From positions 65,855,817 to 65,919,816 of the forward strand of contig JAWZYU010000030.1 of assembly GCA_038380435.1 (NCBI GenBank): DNA of 64,000 bases. Reading direction: 5' to 3'. Positions 11,901-22,800 of this stretch are shown piece by piece (position 1 is the first letter of the stretch; the number at the start of each line of letters is the position of its first letter). Both the position numbers and the translations under genes were made by a program. The notes beneath the pieces were generated by a model. It was not told the DNA's origin. It saw only the letters and a list, made by a program, of their open reading frames with translations, and did no database searches. Origin of the DNA: Ryuthela nishihirai (taxonomy: Eukaryota > Arthropoda > Arachnida > Araneae > Heptathelidae).

Positions 11901-14160
11901 ACTATAGCGGTAAAAATTGAAATATTAATTTTTTCCAAATTGTCTTAGTGTTCTTGGTATTTATTCAGAAGGAAATTTCAAGGACATTCACCGTCTTTGA
12001 ATCAAGTTGACATCTGGAATAGTTATGGAGAAAAACACGAAAAACCCCAACTATAATGGTAAAAATTGAAAGATAATTTTTTTTTTTCCAAATTGTTCTA
12101 GAGCAGTGTTCTTGGTATTCATTCGAAAGGAACTTTCGAGGACATTAACTCTGTCTTTGAATGAAGTCGATATCTCGAAGAGTTATGGAGAAAAACTGGA
12201 AAACCCCCAACTATAGTGGTAAAAGTTGAAATATGAATTTTTTTTTTCTCCAAATTGTCCTAGAGCAGTGTTCTTGGTATTCATTCGAAAGGAAATTTCA
12301 AGGACATTCACCGTCTTTGAATCAAGTTGACATCTGGAATAGTTATGGAGAAAAACAGTAAAAACCCCAACTATAGTGGTAAAAATTGAAAGGTAAATGT
12401 TTTTCCAAATTGTCCTAGAGCAGTGTTCTTGGTATTCATTCGAAAGGAACTTTCGAGGACATTAACCCTGTCTTTGAATGAAGTGGATATCTCGAATACT
12501 TATGGAGAAAAACAGGAAAAATCCCAACTATAGAGGTAAAAAAATTGAAATTTTTTTCCAAATTGTCCTAGAGCAGTGTTCTTGGTATTTCATTCGAAAG
12601 GAAATTTCGAGGACATTAACCCTGTCTTTGAATGAAGTGGATATCTCGAATAGTTATGGAGAAAAACAGTAAAAACCGCAACTATAGCGGTAAAAATTGA
12701 AATATTAATTTTTTCCAAATTGTCTTAGTGTCCTTGGTATTCATTCGAAAGGAAATTTCAAGGACATTAACCCTATCTTTTAATTAAGTTGACATCTCGA
12801 ATAGTTATGGAGAAAAACCCCAACTATAGTGGTAAAAATTGAAAGATGATTTTTTTTTTTTCCAAATTGTCCTAGAGCAGTGTTCTTGGTATTCATTCGA
12901 AAGGAACTTTCGAGGACATTAACCCTGTCTTTGAATGAAGTTGATATCTCGAATTGTTATGGAGAAAAACAGGAAAAACCCCAACTATAGCGGTAAAAAT
13001 TGAAATATTAATTTTTTCCAAATTGTCTTAGTGTTCTTGGTATTCATTCGAAAGGAAATTTCAAGGACATTCACCCTGTCTTTGAATCAAGGTGACATCT
13101 CGAATAGTTATGGAGAAAAACCCCAACTATAGTGGTGAAAATTGAAAGTTTTTTTTTTTCCAAATTGTTCTAGAGCAGTGTTCTTCGCATTCATTCGAAA
13201 GGAAATTTGGAGGACATTAACCCTGTCTTTGAATGAAATTGATATCTCGAATAGTTATGGAGAAAAACCCCAACTATATTGGTGAAAATTGAAAGATTTT
13301 TTTTTCCAAATTGTTCTAGAGCAGTGTTCTTCGTATTCATTCGAAAGGAAATTTGGAGGACATTAACCCTGTCTTTGAATGAAATTGATATCTCGAATAC
13401 TTATGGAGAAGAACAGGAAAAACCCCAACTATAATGGTAAAAATTGAAAGATAAATTTTTTTTCAAATTGTCCTAGAGCAGTGTTCTTGGTATTCATTCG
13501 AAAGGAAATTTCGAGGACATTAATTCTGTCTTTGAATGAAGTTGATATCTCGAATACTTATGGAGAAAAACCCAACTATAGAGGAAAAAAAATTGAAAGA
13601 TAATTTTTTTTTCAAATTGTCCTAGAACAGTGTTCTTGGTATTCATTCGAAAGGAAATTTCGAGGACATTCACCCTGTCTTTGAATGAAGTTGATATCTC
13701 GAATAGTTATGGAGAAAAGCATTAAAAACCCCAACTGTAGTGGTAAAAATTGAAAGTTTTTTTTTTTCTAAATTGTCCTAATGTTCTTGGTATTCATTCG
13801 AAAGGAAATTTCAAGGACATTAACCCTGTCTTTGAATGAAGTTGATATATCGAATAGTTGAGGAGAAAAATTCCAACTGTAGCGGTAAAAAATTGAAAGA
13901 ATTTTTTTCCAAATTGTCCTAGAGCAGTGTTCTTGGTATTCATTTGAAAGAGAATTTCAAGGACATTAACCCTGTCTTTGAATGAAGTTGATATCTCGAA
14001 TAGTTGTGGAGAAAAACCCCAGATGTTGTGGTAAAAATTGAAAGATAAATTTTTTTTTCCCCCAAATTGTCCTAGTGTTCTTGGTATTCATTCGAAAGAG
14101 ATTTTCAAGGACCTGTCTTTGAATGAAGTTGATATGTCGAATAGTTATGGAGAAAAACAG
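5939..14160. repeat. 8.2-kb satellite array of about 155-bp monomers
   Basis: Roughly 53 head-to-tail units of about 150-158 bp. Each contains the blocks CCTAGAGCAGTGTTCTTGG, GAGGACATTAACCCTGTC, GATATCTCGAATAGTTATGG and CCCCAACTATAG, separated by a variable T-run. Variant monomers recur in order: a short form with TTAGTGTTCTTGG occurs at about 6721, 8434, 10770, 11945 and 13028. Block-sized segments are themselves duplicated, as in a young higher-order array. ORFs of 60-94 codons appear only because the monomer is poor in stop codons in some frames. The array lies between the two copies of the last LRP2 exon. Confidence 0.95.
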
Positions 14161-14393
14161 GAAGCCTCCCGTCAAGGCCATCCAGCGTGCTCTTTACGTG
14201 CACAGGGTATGCCTCTCCCACACATGGGGCCATGGCTTAACGTCCCATCCGAAGGACGGCGGCCTTTTCAAGCCCATCAGTGTCCCCTACTGACTGTGGG
14301 CAGGGCGGGGATAAATCTCAACGCTGACCCAGCTGGTACTCGAACCTGGAAACTACAGATTACGAGCCTGGCGCACTACCAACTGAGCCACCG
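14161..14393 (-). mobile_element. SINE family 1, 3'-truncated copy at the array edge
   Basis: Similar to 273-512: it has the tRNA-like head (A and B boxes on the minus strand) and part of the body, but lacks the last 140 bp or so of the element. It directly abuts the final satellite monomer (GAGAAAAACAG) at 14160. It is noticeably diverged from the complete copies and marks the junction between the array and the right duplication copy. Confidence 0.8.
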
Positions 14394-14408
14394 CCCCCCC
14401 CCCCCCCC
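14394..14408. repeat. Poly-C tract of 15 bases
   Basis: An uninterrupted run of C lies between the truncated SINE and the start of 130-bp repeat sequence. Such a run is prone to slippage and sequencing error, which matters because it sits next to a duplication junction. Confidence 0.9.
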
Positions 14409-15436
14409 AATTGACCTAAATTACCCCCTTTGGTGTCATTTGAAAGCCGCCTGCAGTTCAAGAGAAAAAGCTAAAAAAGTCAACATGTGAAGTCAGTCCC
14501 TAATTGACCTAGAGAACCCCTTTTTGGTGTCATTTGGAAGTCGCCTTAAAAGCAGAGTAACACGACCTTCACAAGTTCATCCCACCTTTAGTTCAAGAGT
14601 TGGATTGGGTTGTTTTACCTCTGAGCGACATTTTTTTGCACACAATGGGCTAAATGGCCAGGTCACAAGGACCCCGAAGGCTCAGAGAAGGTTGGGGGAG
14701 GGCACCCACTGGAACAGCTGTTGGCAGACAGATGGAAGCCTCCCGTGAAGGCCATCCAGCATGTTCTTTAACGTGCGCAGGGTATGGCTCTCCCACACAC
14801 AGGGCCACGGCTTAACGTCCCATCTGACGGATGGCGGCCTTTCCAAGCCCATCGGTGTCCCCTACTGACCGTGGGCAGGGCGGTGAATTTTGCGGAGATA
14901 AATCTCAACGCTGACCCAACTAGGACTCGAACCTGGGAACTGCAGATTACGAGCCTGGCGCGCTACCGACTGAGCCACCCCCGCCCTAGTTCAAGAGAAA
15001 AAGCTAAAAAAGTCAACATGTGAAGTCGGTCCCTAATTGACCTAGAGAACCCCTTTTGATGTCATTTGAAAGTCGCCTTAAAGCACAGTAACACGACCTT
15101 CACAACAAATTCATCCCACCTTTAATTCAAGAGAAAAAGCTAAAAAAGTCAACATGTGAAGTCAGCCCCTAATTGACCCTCTTTGGTGTCATTTGAAAGC
15201 CGCCTTAAAGCAAAGTAACACGACCTTCACAAAAAGTTCATCCCACCTGTAGTTCAAGAGAAAAAGCTAAAAAAGTCAACATGTGAAGTCGGTCCCTAAT
15301 TGACCTAGATGACCCCCTTGGTGTCATTTGAAAGCCGCCTTAAAACAGAGTAACACGACTTTTAGTTCGAGAGAAAAAGCAAAAAAAGTGGAACAAAATT
15401 CTACATGTGAAGTCGGTCCCTAATTGACCTAGAGGA
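14409..15436. repeat. Tandem repeat of about 130-bp units (right copy)
   Basis: Same unit as at 1-968. It begins with a partial unit (AATTGACCTAAATTACC) and contains the SINE at 14600-14986. Confidence 0.85.
14600..14986 (-). mobile_element. SINE family 1, copy carried by the duplication
   Basis: Identical to 132-518, with the same TAGTTCAAGAG target duplication (14589-14599 and 14987-14997). The SINE therefore inserted before the 14.5-kb duplication arose. Confidence 0.88.
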
Positions 15437-18400
15437 CTGGGTTTACTGTTCCATAAACCATTAGTCTTGAAATCCTATTGTTTTTGGAAATGAAAGTCTT
15501 TCATATTATAGTACAGTTCCTAATTTCAATGTTTTCAATTCTCTGTGCATAATTTTCGCTGAAATGGATTTTGAAATACCGTTAATGGTCATCTTTCTCA
15601 GCTGATGAACTATAATAGCATCTCTATTTTGCCATACAGTTTTCCAAAAAATGCCTGCTCCTTCTGTTGGAATTTTTTTCCTCCTGCATTTTCCATTATT
15701 TGTCAGATGGTTTTTATTGGACTTCGCACTAATATAGAATACTAACTTCCGTAAGAAATTTCACATACACTGGCATCATCCATGTTACTTTGTGCAGGAT
15801 GCAGTGCTCTTAATAATTTAGCCAGGTGGTGTATATGAATCACAGTCATTCTTTCCGACAGTCAGTCGGGAATTCGCAATTCATGGAAAAATTCATGATT
15901 GGTAACATAAAAAATTAGAATTACCACACCAAATAAAAAATATTCACAACATATAAATATATAAAATATATTCTTTAATGCACATTTTTTCCACAAGTTT
16001 ACATTATTACAAACTATTTTGACTTGAAAAAATATTTCCAGAAACCTTGTCTAGTTAAAATACCCACCAGTAAAACGTACCATTTGCATTAAAAATGAAT
16101 GCATCGTTACTTTGATTTGGAATGTTGGATCTGCATGCAAAAAGCCCTGCCCAGCAGAGTCCCAGCCCAGCTGCTTAACAGCACAACCATCACAAATGGG
16201 GCATCACATGAGGGTGGGATTAGTGGGGGGGAGCCACTGGGCAGCTCACAACACATATGGACGGCTTCATCTGGTATGGAGTTCACACAAAATAGAGTGG
16301 AAAATTCATTTCACTCCTTCAATGCTGAGATCACTCTATAATAACTTGTCACAAAACCAGTGACCTGATTCAGTTCTAAAACAATTGTGCTGTTATTTAG
16401 TAAGGCATTTTATGATTAATTCTTTATACTTAAAGTGATTAGGTACTGGAATACTTTATCATAGATGTCAATTTCCATCAACTCTGGTCAATTGCTTACG
16501 CAGTAGAATCCCCTTGCTTTTGAAAATTCTTTAATGCTATGAAAATATTTAAAAACTGATACTGACAAGTTTTTCTTTCTGTATCATATGATTTTACAAA
16601 AGGATTTTTTTTATTATTTGCTGACAAAAATTATAAAGGTTTATTTTCTTTAACATAAGCAGTTTTGTGAAATTGGTAAGCAAGGCTATCTTGTAAACGT
16701 TTACTTTTCGATCTTTAAATGTATTTTTTTAAAGCAATCAATGAAGAATCATGCATTGCAAAAAAAAAACACAAATAATTTAATGCTGTGAAGTATATTT
16801 ATTAAAGCCAATGCTACTCAACTTAAAAGAATTACAGCCGATATTCTCATGTGGTTACAACAGAGTTGTTAATGGTAATAAAAAAACTGTAAAAATTATA
16901 TAAAACTCATGGAAGTTGGCATCTAAGCATAATTCCAAAAATACACTTTGGTGAATATACATTATCACTAATTATGTTCAAAAACAGTCTGAGGGTAAAC
17001 TAAAAATGGAAATTGGAATGGCAAAAGGTTATAAAAAATGCAAATTTGATTATTATCACTTCAACTTAGTTGATAACTATGACGCTTTTTAACAAAAAAT
17101 TTTAACTAACAGTATTTTTTGGAATGGAGGCTGCAATTGAAGTTAATTTTCAATCATATCAAAATTAGACTTCAGTAAATTCTGTTGCTTTTAAGTACGT
17201 TTCTTAAGTTGTTTTTAAGACTTTTTATTTGAAATGCTTCAATTAATATCACATAATTGCTAAAAGTATAATGTTGAATAATGTGAACTACTGATAAGGT
17301 TAAACTAATGTTTTCTGATTCAATACTTAAAGAATAACTAGATTAAAATTATTTCTTTAATACTGGCAATTATTTGTGAAGTAACATTAAGCATAATAGA
17401 TTGAAACAAATGCATTATCTTTAAAATGCTATCATATCAGCAATTTGGTATTTAAAATTGCTTACAAAATTTGATATAATTCTGATATTCTCTCAGGAAA
17501 ACAAAAATGCAATTGGTATTTTCAAATTACCTTAGATATTCAGATTAATATAAGGTTTTAAAGTTTATGCAATTTGGATACTATTTTGTCTTGCAGCATT
17601 ACCCATTTCACTAAGCACTGTCTTCAACTTCACATATTATAGCTACAAAAATCCAACAAAAGGCCTATAAATTGAACATCAATATCAGGTATTATCCTGT
17701 ATTTCGCTTGCTTTTATACACTCTAATATGAGCATTTACTCTATTTCTGGAAACATGAATTGTGAAAATTTATCATTAACAAATAATAGGATAATTTTCT
17801 TTTGGCTAATTTACCAATCTGACTTTGTAATGGAAGAAAATAACTAAACATACCAAGTTAATTGCTAAATTGCATCAGAAACTAAAAGCTAAATTGTTTC
17901 AGCAAAGCAGTCACAGGGAGTTGCAGAATGGTTGGCTTTAAAATTACTAAAGCTTACTGCTCAGTCTGTCTTTTTTCAGTTCTTTTTTTGAAACAAATAG
18001 TGGTTTTTACTCTAAGATCAACCTTCTTTGTATTATCAGAAAAATGTTTTACCTTGCACACTCTGAGAGGAAAATTATCACAAAGTTGTACATCATACAC
18101 AACTCATTTGTTACTACACAACAAACAGGAACCATTATCTAACAGCTGTGCATATTGCAAAATATTATTAGTTTGTAAAATTCTGTCTATATTTGCATCT
18201 CATTCTAAAAATTGCAGTGATACAAGAGTCACTTAATGCTGTCAAATTTCATATATTAAATGTTTAAAAAAGTGGTCTTAAATTTACAAATATTGCAAAT
18301 AATTAACAATAGTAAAATTAATGCAATAATAACAACAATAACACTGTTTTCACACTGTGCATTACACATTAAAAATGGTTAAGATCTGTAACTAACACAA

Positions 18401-19557
18401 CCCAATTATCAAGGGCATGATTCAACTATTTATATGATCCTCAACATGCCTGAAGGTGAAGACCAAGAAATCTTCAAACAAACAAGTATCATCCGACTGA
18501 CTGAAAGCAGCTTGTTGCCATGACATCTGGGTGCATCGGCAGCTGTAAAGTCCTAACTTTAATGAGAACAAAGAACAGAATGAAGTATTACTATTTTTGA
18601 GTTTACTGTCCTCAAAAACCTTACTGGAAATATTAAAGGGTAGATTAGGTAGCTTATGTCATATTTTCAGGAGAAGTATGAAAGTTGAAAACAGCCAAAA
18701 TTAAACATGCTCACAATATGCATGTTGGTTTCTGTTATGATTCAGGAATCATCATATTGAAAAGGAGTAACTACCATTGCATGATTATTCATCTCTAAAT
18801 GAGAATGCAGCATACTGATTGCATCTATCACTTTCCTGCAGTAATATCCTGAGAAATCAGTTCAAAAATGTGCTGCAGATCAGTTACTGCATCATCTTCT
18901 TTCTGCCACCCTTTAAACTGCTGCTTTAAGGCTGCTTCAATAAAACAATACCCTAAAAAGTTTGTATCTAAAAGAAATAAAAATACATAAATCACTAACT
19001 GTAGCTGAAAACTTTTCTGCAGTGGTTTTCTGCTTGGTCATTCAAAATTAGGGTAATAAAAGCAAAATATGATCATTTCTGTACTGGAAACGTCAATTAA
19101 AAAAATACTAGAAACTGATAGATATATACAAATTACTGATAGTTCTAAAAATGAGATTCTTTGCAATAAGAACCAATTTCCCAAATTGTCACAAACTAAT
19201 TTTCTGCTAATGTGTGACACTAGAATACTCAAGCTAGAGTACAATTGTAAGAATGCTTTTTTCCCCCACAGATCTTTTTTTTTTCATCCTAGGTTAGAGA
19301 TTTAAATTATTGATCAGTGTTCTTTTGTATCAAGCCTTTGGTGGCCAGACTCACTAACTGCCAGTTCAAGTGGCAGATGCTCTCACTACTTCAGAGTCCA
19401 AATTAGGATGGCCAAATGATATATACAGAGTGTTAATGGTTCTGAATTCAGACCATCAAGGCCTACACTGTATTCAGCCTACTTCCTGAACCACCACCTA
19501 CACTATAGTTCCTGTTGTACAATTTTGTACAGAAACTGGTGGTGCACACTAGGTATG
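15437..19557 (-). other. Probable LRP2 3' untranslated/downstream region (proximal copy); no gene seen
   Basis: Duplicate of 969-5089, lying directly downstream of the stop codon at 19558-19560 on the minus strand. It is AT-rich with no coding signal. One candidate AATAAA on the minus strand is at 16640-16645, among several; the true polyadenylation site cannot be chosen from sequence alone. Confidence 0.5.
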
Positions 19558-19812
19558 TCAACATTCTGACTTGTCTTCCACCACCAACTGCTGAGTGTCC
19601 TTGTCTGTGTCCACAGTGGTTGGGTCTAAAGACGTCTGTCGTATTTGCATCATTGCAGGTGACTTCAACTTATTATCTACTTTCACATCAGCAGGCACTT
19701 CATATAGACCTGCTTCTTTATCATCCCTGGTGCCAATCACATCATACATTGGGTTGCTGAAGTCAGTTGGTTTCTCCACATCACCCAAATTGAAATGTGC
19801 ATCCAAGGGCTC
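19558..19812 (-). CDS. LRP2 exon: cytoplasmic tail end and stop (proximal copy)
   Basis: Phase-0 exon following exon 22597-22714. It encodes residues 824-907 of the visible protein and a TGA stop. An LDAHFNLGD segment is followed by FSNPMY (about residues 841-846), the FxNPxY-type signal that binds PTB-domain adaptors for clathrin-mediated uptake. A GLYEVP segment follows, and the C terminus is KSEC. Only one NPxY is present, whereas vertebrate megalin tails are longer and carry more than one. The acceptor is TTTCAG. This copy is nearest to the rest of the gene and is the most likely one used. Confidence 0.92.
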   Translation of the reverse strand, partial: EPLDAHFNLGDVEKPTDFSNPMYDVIGTRDDKEAGLYEVPADVKVDNKLKSPAMMQIRQTSLDPTTVDTDKDTQQLVVEDKSEC

Positions 19813-22800
19813 CTGAAATAATAAATGGGATTATAGAAAAAGTCATGCATTTACTTCATTGAACATTTTAGGGGTAAACTTCCTTTGGACAAAGCCACAG
19901 GATATCTGAAACTCAGTAGAACAGTTCCCCACTATGGGGGAGAAAGGGTCAAAGTCACAAAGACTGACCTTGACCCTTGAGGGTCAAAGAAATAACCGCT
20001 AATTATATGAATATGCACATTAATTAAAGCTTTTTATTGAATTTTGTCTTAAATAGTTCAGATTACAGATAAGCTGACATTTGATTTTGGGAAAAAACAA
20101 ATTTGGCTAATTTTACTCCTGATTTTACTCTTAATTTTACTCCTGAAGCCTTTGTAGATGGAACTATAAAACTTTAGTGGCTACAACAGATTAATATATT
20201 CTAGTGTATTAAAACATTCCATAATCTTAACATGATATTGTAAATAATAATGCACAAACCCCTTTCAACCTAGTTTGGGCAGCTGTAAACAAAAGAATTT
20301 GACATTTATATTTCTGAGATTAGAGGCAGTACTCAGACTTATATCAGGTTACATTTCTAGAAAAAGTGCTGTATGTTGAAATACCATAGAAACAATAGTA
20401 AAATAGTAAAATATGCTTCTGAACATGGATCAATATGCAACTTTTTTTATGAAAAATGTATTTAATCAACCACCAATCACATATAAAGTACAATAATTGT
20501 ATTACAATTACTGTTTAGAAAATTCTTCATAACATTTGTTGTTTAAATGGTAAAGGGAGTATTGCTTGCACTGAAACTTTTGCCCTTGGATCCAGCATAC
20601 AATGCTGTTTGATCTTGAGTCCACAAAATTCAAAGTCTTTTGATCTTAGCCACAAGTCCTGCACATTGTCTCATAATCATTGTTGATTCCATGAATTTGC
20701 AGTTTTAATTTCAAGACTGATTTTGATGTTTTCCTTTGATATCATTTGCACAGATGAATGGGCAAGGGGTCAATTGCTTTAATATCAGAGTTTGATTATT
20801 CGCTTTCACTAAGTGTTTCCACTTTTCCCTTCACTTTTTATGCAATAGCCTTTCTTCTATGTTCCTTTGTAATGTCAATTTCTGCACTGGAACGGTTACT
20901 TAAAAGTTTCAATTAAAAAAATTCTAGAAACTGATAAATATAAACAATTACTGTAATTCTAAATAGAAGATTCCCTGTAATAAGAACCAATTTTCCAAAT
21001 TTCTACAACAAAACTTATTTTTCTGTTGATGTATGACACCCAAAAACTCTCACTAGAATATTAGAGAAAAATTAATGCTGTTTTCTTTGTGTTTTTTTTT
21101 AATTATTAGAGAAAATTGAATGCTGTTTTCTTTCACACATTTTTCTTTTTTTATTCTAGGTTAGAAATTTAAATTATTCATCAGTGTTCCTCTGTATCAG
21201 GCTTTTGGTGGTCAGACTCACTAGCTGCTAGCACAAATGGCAGATACTCTTGTGATATTTTAAAAGTCCCAGTGTGTAAAATCTATAAGATTGATATCAC
21301 CTTAAAAACATTGATATAGATGTATTTTGTGAAAATTTCTTGTTACTAGAGATGCACTGATGAGAAACACTAAAGTCAAATACAGTTTGATTTAATGAAG
21401 TATGAAAATAGTTGTTTCTTGATCGGTGAGCTTGGTTACTTCAATAAAAGAACATAGTAGGTTCACTATTGCAAAATGATGCACAATAATAACAAAGAAT
21501 AACAATGAAATACATCATATAAAAGTAGTACGATCTAGATTTCGAAACATACAATTTCTTCATCAGCAAAATGGTGGTAGTTTCCATGTTGAATTATATT
21601 GTGAGAAGGTATATTTGAAAAATTTTTTTGAAGAAATATTATTGTTGAGATGCAATATCAGATGATATATATGATGGCACTTTTTTGATGTTTATGATAT
21701 TAGAAAATTGGAGTTGTTTGTTGTTGATGAGAATATTTGGATTAGGGAAATCTTTTAATAAGAGTTTCCAGGCTGTGGGTAAAATTGGTAGTTTGTCATT
21801 ACAGCATACATCTTTGTTGGCATGAATTATTACTTTTTCACTGTATGAGAGTTTAAATTTAGTATTAGGATTTGAAATAATTTTGGCTTCAATGGAGATT
21901 GAAATTGCATTGTGGTTAATAATGATGCTAGATAAAGAAGTTGTCAATTTTTTTCTTGATATCATATTGATGTTCTTTAATTCTTTCTGGTAAGTTTCTT
22001 GAAGTCATAACTCAGACCTGAGTACCATACTCAACACTTTTATTAAAAAAAATTAACAAATTTTTACTGTGGCTTTTGTATTTTATTCGTATAACATTAT
22101 TTAAACAGGATCCATTTGTTGGGTCATGAAGAGTATGAAGTTAATGATCACTATTAAAATTAATATTATTCTTAATTATTGTTTCAGTCAAAAATTACTC
22201 TTCTAGTTTTCATCTCTTGTCCCATATTCTAGACTGATATTGGATCAGTCTGGATTTTGTCTTTTTTTTTCTGTCATTTTTGTCATACAGGAGCAATGCA
22301 TTTTAAAAGAGTGAACTTACAATTTATATTAGCTGAATGAAAAATAGAAGAATAAAGAATAGAATGGTGATATTTTTATTGACATTAAAATATATAATAA
22401 AATATATATTAATAAAATTTATCTAGCTAGGATACTGCAGTCATCACTATACATTGCAAAGTAATAAAAACTACAAATGGGTTAATGAAGCAAAATTAAA
22501 AAAAAATTCCTGTATTCAAAACCAACTTTTGCTGTATACACTTGATTAAAATACATGTAAATTCATTTCATTACAATGATCACATGAATCCTATACCTCA
22601 TTGGGATTTTCTGATGGACCATTCCTAGCCATAAATGTTGGGGAAAATTCCACATTAGTGCCACTCCTGAATGATACACTTTGACTGCTACCTCCTAAAC
22701 CATTACCTTGTTTCCTGTAAGTAAACAGTTTTAGAGCAAAAATTTGGATTGCAAGTTTAAAATGTATTAATGCAAAAATTTGAAGTTAGTTTTTATGATG

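Larger units (their letters stand above)
14469..20406. repeat. Right copy of the 14,468-bp-period duplication
   Basis: Counterpart of 1-5938. The right edge is near 20406: both copies read AAAATAGT, and then this one continues into unique intron sequence (AAAATATGC) while the left copy enters the satellite. This copy is contiguous with the rest of the LRP2 gene and is therefore likely the ancestral position. Confidence 0.95.

Noticed and set aside
5939..14160. CRISPR-like regular repeats
   Set aside because: The units are about 155 bp, directly adjoining and without unique spacers, in an animal genome.
5962..14181. Many ORFs of 60-94 codons with near-identical products on both strands in the array
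   Set aside because: They arise from the periodic satellite sequence, shift with monomer indels, and have no start, splice or domain support.
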